Positions 7,050-12,454 of a stretch of DNA of 12,454 nt are shown here, piece after piece; position 1 is the stretch's first letter; each line of letters begins with the position of its first letter. Source of the DNA: Chitinophaga pinensis (lineage in GTDB: Bacteria > Bacteroidota > Bacteroidia > SXHM01); NCBI GenBank assembly GCA_945889235.1, contig CAMDBK010000060.1, positions 1-12,454 on the forward strand. The letters are read 5' to 3'. The notes under the pieces are model-generated. The model was not told the origin of the DNA, did no database searches, and saw only the letters and a program-made list of their open reading frames with translations. The position numbers and the translations under genes are program-made.

Positions 7050-7376
7050 GTGAAAAATCAGTTTAAATTTTGTTTCTTAATTTTTTTCAGTCTGTTGCTT
7101 GTTGCAAAAGCATCAGGGGTGTTTACAATGCTCGTTACTGATTGGGAAAAGTATTCATTCTTAACTATGGATTGTACTGAAAATGAAACTTCAGAACAGG
7201 AAAGTGAAAAAGAATGCAAAGATGTGTATGAAAATGATACTGAGTTTTTTCACAGTGCAATTTCATTCCTGTTGATTGGTGGCTCCTCACTGAACCTTTA
7301 TAAAACTTCAGAAAATATTAAACCGCAGGTCTATCTTTCCTGTCCTTTTCTGCCTCCCGAACAATTTATTTCCTGA
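7050..7376 (+). CDS. Small exported or membrane-anchored protein of unknown function
   Basis: I do not recognise this 108-residue protein. The frame has no early ATG; GTG at 7050 gives a good N-terminal signal or anchor (MKNQFKFCFLIFFSLLLVAKA). A possible TTG at 7032 lies inside the -7 element and would add a charged, implausible N-terminus. After the hydrophobic segment comes an acidic region with two cysteines (about 32-66, DCTENETSEQESEKECKD), a second, weaker hydrophobic patch (about 67-82, FHSAISFLLIGGSSL), and a C-terminus ending CPFLPPEQFIS. The size, leader and PPE-type tail are reminiscent of small exported proteins encoded beside transporters in Bacteroidota, but I cannot name a family. 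It precedes the SulP-CA gene on the same strand by 120 bp, with a hairpin between them, so it is probably a separate transcript. No function is proposed. Confidence 0.6.
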   Translation: MKNQFKFCFLIFFSLLLVAKASGVFTMLVTDWEKYSFLTMDCTENETSEQESEKECKDVYENDTEFFHSAISFLLIGGSSLNLYKTSENIKPQVYLSCPFLPPEQFIS

Positions 7377-7401
7377 TTATTTTTCAATAAATAATCTTAC
7401 T

Positions 7402-7428
7402 AATTAGCAGCATCCGGTTCTGCTAATT
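7402..7428 (+). terminator. Hairpin between the small protein and the SulP-CA gene
   Basis: AATTAGCAG (7402-7410) and CTGCTAATT (7420-7428) form a perfect 9-bp stem with a 9-nt loop, followed by a short T-run (7427-7430). It lies 25 nt after the stop at 7376 and probably ends that transcript. The T-run is short, so attenuation of readthrough into the SulP-CA gene is an alternative. Confidence 0.5.
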
Positions 7429-7496
7429 TTCCAATTACAATTTTATAATTTACCTGAAAAGGTAGCATTTATTAACTGCTATATTTTAACTCATAT

Positions 7497-9740
7497 ATGA
7501 AAGATATTTTTAAAACTATACGATATGACCTGCCCGCAGGTCTTGTTGTATTTTTTGTTGCTGTTCCGCTTTGTCTGGGCATTGCCCTTGCTTCGGGGGC
7601 GCCCCTGTTCTCGGGAATTATTGCCGGTATTGTGGGTGGTATATTAGTTGGTGCTGCCAGTGGTTCTGCGCTTGGGGTAAGTGGACCGGCAGCGGGTCTT
7701 GCTGTTATTGTGTTTACATCTCTTGCGCAGTTGGGCGGTTCATGGGAAAGCTTTTTGCTTGCTGTAGTTATTGCCGGAGTATTTCAACTCATTGCCGGTT
7801 TTCTTAAAGCAGGAACCATTGCCTATTATTTTCCCTCATCGGTTATTAAAGGCATGCTAAGTGCAATTGGAATACTGATTATTCTGAAGCAGATACCGCA
7901 TCTTCTTGGCTACGATGCAGATTATGAAGGCGACATGGCTTTTGAACAACCCGACAAACAAAATACATTTTCAGAGATTTTGAATTCCATGCAATATACA
8001 TCAGCAGGGGCCATTGTTATTTCTGTTATTTCACTGGCTATACTTATTGTATGGGAAAAGGTGCTGATAACAAAACATCGGATTTTTATGCTGTTGCAGG
8101 GACCACTGGTAGCTGTTATTGCGGGCATCCTGCTTAATATAGTTTTCAGTTCCCGCTTTCCGTATTTAAGCCTTGGCGAAGAGCATGTAGTAAGTTTACC
8201 GGTTGCACGCAGCATTGGTGATTTCTTTAGTTTTTTCACCTTCCCTGATTTTACACAACTGGGTAATCCTCGCATTTACAGTATTGCTCTTTTAATAGCT
8301 GTAGTGGCAAGTATTGAAACCTTGCTGAGTGTTGAGGCTGCTGATAAGTTAGACCCTCAGAAACGGGTAACGCCCGTTAACCGTGAACTGAAAGCGCAGG
8401 GGCTGGGTAATATTATTTCGGGCTTAATTGGCGGATTACCCGTTACACAGGTAATTGTGCGCAGTTCTACCAATATTGCCTTTGGCGGAAAAACAAAAAT
8501 GGCAGCCATCATTCACGGGGTGTTATTACTGTTGAGTATAGTAACCATTGCCTCGCTTATGAATAAAATACCTATGGCAACGCTGGCTTGCATACTGTTG
8601 CTGGTGGGTTATAAATTAACCAAGCCATCTCTGTTTCGCGAAATGTACAAACTGGGATGGGAACAGTTTATTCCCTTTATGGTAACTATTATCGGCATTA
8701 TATTTACTGACCTTTTGATAGGAATTGGTATAGGACTTGGTGCTGCTATCGTTTTTATTCTCAGTCATCATATCCGCAATCCTTTTCATATTGTGCAGAA
8801 TGAGTTTGACAAGGTGCAGGGCTTTTATAAGGTAAATTTCTCTGAAGAAGTTTCGTTTCTTAACCGCGGTAAGATTATGGAAATACTCGGAAGCTTCCCG
8901 CCTGATTCAAAAGTGGTTGTTAATGCTTCACGTTCCCGCAATATTCATTATGATGTGCTGGAGATTATCCGCGACTTTCAGATAAGTGCCAAAGCCCGCA
9001 ATATTAAGGTGGAGGTTGTGGGTTCACTGTTGACTATAAACCTTACTCTTGAGGGAAATCTTCCTGCCGTGCAACTGCGGAATATAAAGGAAATGGTTTC
9101 GCCACTGCAAGCCCTGAACCTGTTGAAAGAGGGTAACAACCGTTTTGTGCAAAACCTGAAAAGAGACCGTGACTACCTTACCCAGGTAAATGAAACCTCA
9201 GAGGAGCAGCATCCTTTTGCCGCAGTACTCAGTTGTATAGATTCACGCACCTCTGCCGAACTTATTTTTGACCAGGGACTGGGCGATATTTTCAGTATAA
9301 GAATAGCAGGTAATATTTTAAACAAGGATATATTGGGAAGCATGGAGTTTGCAACCAAAATAGCCGGTGCAAAACTTATTATGGTACTGGGACACAGTAA
9401 TTGCGGGGCAATTAAAGGCGCCTGTTCAGGTGTAAGGCTTGGCAACCTGAACGGAATACTGGATAAGATAAAACCCAGTATTGAAAAACTAAAGAAGTTT
9501 AAACCTGATGAAGCTTTTGTTGATATTAATTTTATTGAAAGTGTGGCTGCTGAAAATGTGTTGAATACTATGGCTGAGATTATTGAAAACAGCCCGGTTA
9601 TAAAAGAGCTTGTAAAAAAAGGCGAAGTAGTTTTAGCTGGCGGAATGTATGATATAAGCACAGGAATTGTTGAGTTTTACGACCGCAAAACAATTACCGA
9701 ACATAGGTTTAATTATTCTGGAAAGGACTTAATAAATTGA
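7497..9740 (+). CDS. SulP family anion (bicarbonate-type) transporter fused to STAS and beta-carbonic anhydrase
   Basis: This 747-residue protein has three parts. Residues 1 to about 425 are a SulP/SLC26 membrane domain with many hydrophobic segments and family blocks DLPAGLVVFFVAVPLCLGIA (11-30), ASIETLLSVEAADKLDP (271-287) and PVTQVIVRSSTN (315-326). Residues about 430-510 are a cytoplasmic STAS domain. Residues about 534-735 are a beta-class carbonic anhydrase: C580, H633 and C636 are the expected zinc ligands (SCIDSR, GHSNCG), and D582/R584 form the usual dyad, so it should be active. Such SulP-CA fusions are known in bacteria and have been proposed as bicarbonate transporters, the enzyme interconverting CO2 and HCO3- at the cytoplasmic mouth. 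The substrate is not proven here; sulphate or another anion is possible. The ATG at 7497 begins right at the conserved N-terminus. A very strong terminator follows. Confidence 0.93.
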   Translation: MKDIFKTIRYDLPAGLVVFFVAVPLCLGIALASGAPLFSGIIAGIVGGILVGAASGSALGVSGPAAGLAVIVFTSLAQLGGSWESFLLAVVIAGVFQLIAGFLKAGTIAYYFPSSVIKGMLSAIGILIILKQIPHLLGYDADYEGDMAFEQPDKQNTFSEILNSMQYTSAGAIVISVISLAILIVWEKVLITKHRIFMLLQGPLVAVIAGILLNIVFSSRFPYLSLGEEHVVSLPVARSIGDFFSFFTFPDFTQLGNPRIYSIALLIAVVASIETLLSVEAADKLDPQKRVTPVNRELKAQGLGNIISGLIGGLPVTQVIVRSSTNIAFGGKTKMAAIIHGVLLLLSIVTIASLMNKIPMATLACILLLVGYKLTKPSLFREMYKLGWEQFIPFMVTIIGIIFTDLLIGIGIGLGAAIVFILSHHIRNPFHIVQNEFDKVQGFYKVNFSEEVSFLNRGKIMEILGSFPPDSKVVVNASRSRNIHYDVLEIIRDFQISAKARNIKVEVVGSLLTINLTLEGNLPAVQLRNIKEMVSPLQALNLLKEGNNRFVQNLKRDRDYLTQVNETSEEQHPFAAVLSCIDSRTSAELIFDQGLGDIFSIRIAGNILNKDILGSMEFATKIAGAKLIMVLGHSNCGAIKGACSGVRLGNLNGILDKIKPSIEKLKKFKPDEAFVDINFIESVAAENVLNTMAEIIENSPVIKELVKKGEVVLAGGMYDISTGIVEFYDRKTITEHRFNYSGKDLIN

Positions 9741-9764
9741 GGGAGGGGGAAGAACAAACAACAT

Positions 9765-9800
9765 GGGTATAACCTGCCGGCATGCCGGCAGGTTATACCC
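9765..9800 (+). terminator. Perfect 36-bp palindrome with T-run: strong terminator
   Basis: The half-site GGGTATAACCTGCCGGCA (9765-9782) is followed immediately by its exact reverse complement (9783-9800), giving 18 bp of self-complementarity with no spacer. On the plus strand TATTTTTTATTTTT follows, so it should terminate the SulP-CA transcript. The minus strand has no comparable T-run, so it is directional. Perfect spacerless palindromes can also extrude as cruciforms. Confidence 0.8.
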
Positions 9801-9807
9801 TATTTTT

Positions 9808-9815
9808 TATTTTTA
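9808..9815 (+). promoter_or_regulatory. Possible -7 element of the winged-helix gene, within the terminator T-run
   Basis: TATTTTTA matches TAnnTTTG at seven of eight positions and ends 17 nt before the ATG at 9833. It overlaps the T-run of the upstream terminator, so chance similarity is quite possible. Confidence 0.2.
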
Positions 9816-9832
9816 CAGAAAAATTCAGTGCC

Positions 9833-10492
9833 ATGAACGAAACCGAATTAACAGCTCTTAAAATAGAAAACGCCCGTCTTAACCGCATGTTAGAGGCATT
9901 ATTAACCGCCAACGAGTATTTAAAGCGCGAAAATGCCGCTCTAAAAACCGGAAACGCATCTCCTGAGCCCGGTTATTCCGATGTAGAAAATGAGAGTGGA
10001 ATAACTAACGGAAGTTCTTCCGTTATGGAAAACGGAAGTGGAACAACAGACCTTAGTTCTTCCAATGCAGAAAACATGAATGGAAGAAAAGACCTCAGTT
10101 CTTCCGTTGCAGAAACCGGGAACGGAAGGAAAGACATTTTGCCAGCCCTTCCCGAAAAAATAGAGCCTGAGGGTAACATCGTTTTAACTATCCGCGAAAA
10201 ACTAAACAGCGGAGCACACATTAGGGTAAAGAAATCCAGTTTACGCAGTCATGCAATTATGCTCATTCATTTCCACAACAAAGGCGGGGGCAGCCATCCC
10301 GAGTTGAGGAAGCTTACAGGTCTTTCAGAAGGCGGCTTATCTAAAAGTATTATGGCGCTTACCAAACGCGGATTGATTATGCGTGACGGTTTTCAGCGCT
10401 TTTTATTAACCACAGCAGCAAAAGAATTACTTAAACAATGTCTTGCCAATCCAATACCCAATTGGGGAAAACAACAAACCCCTGCCGTATAG
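9833..10492 (+). CDS. Coiled-coil and winged-helix DNA-binding-like protein with tandem-repeat linker
   Basis: This 219-residue protein has three parts. Residues about 4-40 form a leucine-rich coiled coil (LKIENARLNRMLEALLTANE), suggesting dimers. Residues 50-105 are four copies of a 14-residue repeat with consensus close to (V/A)EN-SG--DLSSS. Residues about 136-205 resemble a MarR-like winged helix, with a helix-turn-helix at about 153-180 (HPELRKLTGLSEGGLSKSIM), a RGLIMRDGFQRF wing and a LTTAAKELLKQ helix. I infer a cytoplasmic DNA-binding regulator but recognise no named family. An upstream in-frame ATG at 9782 lies inside the terminator palindrome and would translate the hairpin and T-run, so 9833 is preferred. 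The last codons and the stop overlap the next terminator stem. The N-terminal zipper loosely recalls IS66-type transposases, but nothing else of a transposase is present. The target is unknown. Confidence 0.78.
   Translation: MNETELTALKIENARLNRMLEALLTANEYLKRENAALKTGNASPEPGYSDVENESGITNGSSSVMENGSGTTDLSSSNAENMNGRKDLSSSVAETGNGRKDILPALPEKIEPEGNIVLTIREKLNSGAHIRVKKSSLRSHAIMLIHFHNKGGGSHPELRKLTGLSEGGLSKSIMALTKRGLIMRDGFQRFLLTTAAKELLKQCLANPIPNWGKQQTPAV
9980..10147 (+). repeat. Four degenerate 42-nt tandem repeats within the winged-helix gene
   Basis: Units start at 9980, 10022, 10064 and 10106, each exactly 42 nt (14 codons). The most conserved piece is the GTTCTTCC ending of units 1-3; GAAAAC/GGAA-type blocks recur in all four. 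The fourth copy is the most diverged at its end. The unit length is a multiple of three, so copy-number changes would keep the frame and alter only linker length. Confidence 0.8.
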
Positions 10493-10502
10493 GCAAGGGT
10501 TT
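10476..10502. terminator. Shared bidirectional terminator between convergent genes
   Basis: AAACCCCTGCC (10476-10486) pairs with GGCAAGGGTTT (10492-10502), an 11-bp stem with one mismatch and a 5-nt loop. It includes the last codons and TAG stop of the winged-helix gene, and lies 25 nt beyond the stop of the convergent T9SS gene. Its core and its mismatch are the same as in the hairpin at 3280-3311. Confidence 0.65.
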
Positions 10503-10527
10503 ATTGATTTAAAAAAAATTCAGCGGA

Positions 10528-12321
10528 TTACTTTTTCAGTACCCGTGTGCGGAATACCTCATCAGCAGTTCTTACCTCGGCAATATAAACGCCCTGGTCA
10601 AGGTTTTGGGTTTTCATTAGATAGGTATTGCCTTCTTGTTCCTCTTCACTTATAATCAGTTTGCCTGTAACATCAAACAAGGTAAAGCTAAATGTTCCGT
10701 TTTCTGTATTCGGGAAACGCAGTTCACAATTATCACTGAACGGGTTGGGGTAAGCAAGCATCTCGGTGCGCTCACGTTTTATAGGGTTAACACCAAGTGG
10801 ATTTTCAGTCCATATTCCTCCTGTTCCTGATGTAGTATCCACATAAAAGTTCAGTTCGTCAAACAATAAATCATCAATATCAACGCTAATTTCATAATTG
10901 GTTAACATGTTCAATCCCGGAATATTTACTGTAAATGTATAAACCGTATCGGGTAGAATTGGCTCTATGTTATTAAAGGTAAATCTTCCTTCAAATCCGC
11001 CAGCATTAGTTTCGGTTTGCGTAAAGGCAATGGCATTTCCGGGAGGAGTTTTCTTTACCACCACATCAATTAAAGGAATTGGGTCTTCAGTCTGTGTTTT
11101 ACCTGTTGAAACCAAATAAACAAAGCCTTGAAATGTGCAATCGCCTATAAGATCATTAACATGAGGCAGAACAATATTTTTTCCGGGCAAAACCAAACCG
11201 CAGGTAAGCGGTATTTGAATAGCCCCTTGCCAGTCAGCAGTATCATTAGGAAAACCGTGATACATTGGCAGGTTTTGGGAAGGCGTCATCAATGGTCTTG
11301 CATAAATAATAACATCAATACCCACTGGAATAGAATCAAACATATAATTTCCGTCAAAGGTTGTATCTACATCTAAAGTAATCCATCGCTGATTATCTGT
11401 ATCAACTTTGTAAAGGGTTATTATGGCAGCCATAGCTGACCCCGAACCCTCATCTATAATTGCTCCTAAAATAGTTGCCTCTCTCTTCTTCACCTCTACA
11501 TAAGCTTCTACAGGCGGGCAACCATTCTCATCAGTAACCGAAACGGTAAAGGTTGTAAACGAATTATTGTTGGGCGTTAACGTAGGACTATCAGAACTTG
11601 CGTCATCCAGTCCCGCACTTATTCCGGGGTTCCAGGTAAAATAATAAGGACTTGTTCCTCCGGTTACAGTAGTCTGAATTTGGTAAGGATTATCGCCCAT
11701 GCATATAAAAACAGGTGATACCACATCTACTGTCATTTCCTCCGGTTCGTTTACAATAATTTCATTTAAAAAAGTTGAACAGCCGTAATCATCACTCGCA
11801 GTTGCCACATAAGAACCGGCACAAAGATTAAAGGCAGTTGTGGTTGTCTGCATGTCGGGGTCGTCCCACATAACATGATAGTTAGTATGCGAACCGGTAA
11901 TATTAACATTGGCAGTGCCATCACAAACGCCAAAACAGGTTGCATCGCTTGCACCGGATTGCAGGCCTGGTGCAGCAATAACGTAAACGCTGTCTTGATA
12001 AATTAGTCCTGTACAACTTGGCGATGCAATGGTGTAAGTTATCACATACATGCCGGCTTGAGTGTAGCTGTGCGAAGCATTCTCATTTATATCAAGAGGC
12101 GAAGCGTCACCAAAACTCCATTGCGTGAATGTTGGATTTTCGCCACCCATAAGGTCTGAAGTATTGGTAAAATCAATAACAACACCAACACAAATAGTGT
12201 CGCCTTGTCCGCTGATATTGTTTCCGCCTACACTCATAGTAAACGAAGGGTCACAGTTGGCAAATAATAAGACCGGAAAAAAAAGAATTGATACAATTGA
12301 AAGTGAAAGTTTTGACATCAT
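10528..12321 (-). CDS. T9SS type A sorting-domain surface protein with PKD, SprB-like and CnaB-like domains
   Basis: This is a 597-residue secreted protein. The signal peptide covers residues 1-21 (MMSKLSLSIVSILFFPVLLF, cleavage near FA-N). Then come a PKD-like domain (about 24-117, WSFGDASP... HSYTQAGMYVITY), a SprB-like module (about 118-190, GVCDGTANVNITGSHTNYHV), another PKD/Ig-like domain (about 192-280, YYFTWNPG, TVSVTDENGCP), and two carboxypeptidase-regulatory or CnaB-like beta modules (about 282-390 and 394-495). A type A sorting domain ends it (about 520-597; YPNPFSD, DVTGKLI, LDQGVYIAEV, RTRVLKK). It should leave the cell through Sec and T9SS. No catalytic residues are recognisable; a structural or adhesive role is an inference. 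The frame is open upstream to a TTG at 12345, but the ATG at 12321 (with a second at 12318) gives a normal signal peptide. It converges on the winged-helix gene. Confidence 0.87.
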   Translation of the reverse strand: MMSKLSLSIVSILFFPVLLFANCDPSFTMSVGGNNISGQGDTICVGVVIDFTNTSDLMGGENPTFTQWSFGDASPLDINENASHSYTQAGMYVITYTIASPSCTGLIYQDSVYVIAAPGLQSGASDATCFGVCDGTANVNITGSHTNYHVMWDDPDMQTTTTAFNLCAGSYVATASDDYGCSTFLNEIIVNEPEEMTVDVVSPVFICMGDNPYQIQTTVTGGTSPYYFTWNPGISAGLDDASSDSPTLTPNNNSFTTFTVSVTDENGCPPVEAYVEVKKREATILGAIIDEGSGSAMAAIITLYKVDTDNQRWITLDVDTTFDGNYMFDSIPVGIDVIIYARPLMTPSQNLPMYHGFPNDTADWQGAIQIPLTCGLVLPGKNIVLPHVNDLIGDCTFQGFVYLVSTGKTQTEDPIPLIDVVVKKTPPGNAIAFTQTETNAGGFEGRFTFNNIEPILPDTVYTFTVNIPGLNMLTNYEISVDIDDLLFDELNFYVDTTSGTGGIWTENPLGVNPIKRERTEMLAYPNPFSDNCELRFPNTENGTFSFTLFDVTGKLIISEEEQEGNTYLMKTQNLDQGVYIAEVRTADEVFRTRVLKK

Positions 12322-12440
12322 GGATTTAAGTAAATTTAGGTTCAAATAAAAAACGCTGAGAGATACGCAGATGAAGATTTAGTAGTTACACAAGTTTTAA
12401 ATCACTTATCAACAAAGATAGATTTATTTACTTTAGCCGT
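12322..12440. other. Divergent intergenic region upstream of the second T9SS gene
   Basis: This is 119 bp of AT-rich sequence between the start of the minus-strand T9SS gene and a possible plus-strand start at 12441. The minus strand has TTTATTTG, one mismatch from TAnnTTTG, shortly before the TTG at 12345. The plus strand has TACTTTAG at 12429-12436, also one mismatch away. No hairpin of note is seen. Confidence 0.3.
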
Positions 12441-12454
12441 ATGAAAACCTATCT
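12441..12454 (+). CDS. Possible first codons of a gene running off the window
   Basis: ATGAAAACCTATCT encodes MKTY plus a partial codon, preceded by AT-rich DNA with a -7-like TACTTTAG just upstream. Only 14 nt are visible, so this is a placeholder for the divergent neighbour of the T9SS gene and no product can be suggested. Confidence 0.3.

Noticed and set aside
9173..9661. 162-codon open frame on the minus strand across the carbonic anhydrase domain
   Set aside because: The plus strand here encodes intact zinc-binding motifs; the antisense frame is a serine/isoleucine-rich shadow.
9782..9832. In-frame ATG at 9782 as the start of the winged-helix protein
   Set aside because: It lies inside the 36-bp terminator palindrome; the extra 17 residues would translate the hairpin and T-run. 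The ATG at 9833 begins the coiled coil directly.
9833..9960. IS66-type transposase origin for the winged-helix gene, because of its N-terminal zipper
   Set aside because: No catalytic domain, inverted terminal repeats or neighbouring transposition genes are present; a leucine-rich coil alone is not evidence.
9980..10147. CRISPR-like array at the 42-nt repeats
   Set aside because: The units are contiguous, degenerate, in frame and translated, with no spacers.
12322..12345. TTG at 12345 as the start of the second T9SS protein
   Set aside because: The tandem ATGs at 12321 and 12318 give a standard signal peptide; the added residues are not needed.

Overview
The window looks like chromosomal DNA of a Bacteroidota species, probably free-living and of the Flavobacteriia/Sphingobacteriia/Chitinophagia type. 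Four things point there: two large secreted proteins with PKD/SprB-like domains and C-terminal type IX secretion (T9SS) sorting domains; families typical of that phylum (MuiA/DUF4139, DUF983, DUF3109, a SulP-carbonic anhydrase fusion); starts without a Shine-Dalgarno sequence; and exact or near matches to the Bacteroidota -7 promoter element TAnnTTTG. I see no tRNA, rRNA, CRISPR array, phage gene or transposase gene.

Layout. 1-343 (-): 5' part of a secreted c-type cytochrome, cut by the window edge. 465-2006 (-): MuiA-type DUF4139 protein. 2100-2468 (+): small DUF983 membrane protein, convergent with and overlapping by 4 nt a predicted outer-membrane barrel gene (2465-3187, -) that carries an in-frame TAG after its signal peptide. 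3188-3355: hairpins between the barrel gene and the next gene. 3356-6262 (-): 968-aa T9SS cargo whose signal peptide is partly encoded by a 7-nt tandem repeat. 6263-6410: divergent intergenic region with nested inverted repeats and a second heptamer array. 6411-6992 (+): DUF3109 cysteine-rich protein. 7050-7376 (+): small secreted or membrane-anchored unknown protein with a GTG start. 7497-9740 (+): SulP transporter-STAS-beta-carbonic anhydrase fusion. 9765-9800: perfect 36-bp palindrome acting as a terminator. 9833-10492 (+): coiled-coil/winged-helix protein with four 42-nt repeats. 10528-12321 (-): second T9SS cargo, convergent with the previous gene across a shared terminator. 12441-end (+): possible start of another gene.

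How the genes work together. Most appear to be independent transcription units separated by hairpins or changes of strand; I see no large operon. The clearest biochemical unit is the SulP-STAS-CA fusion, which would couple bicarbonate or another anion's transport to CO2/HCO3- interconversion. This fusion architecture is already known. The two T9SS proteins are probably surface-anchored or released, with no enzymatic domain I can recognise. The most unusual sequence-level items are the heptamer repeat in the signal peptide (possible on/off switching), the interrupted barrel gene, the repeat-bearing winged-helix protein and the 36-bp palindrome. I found no convincing new multi-gene system.
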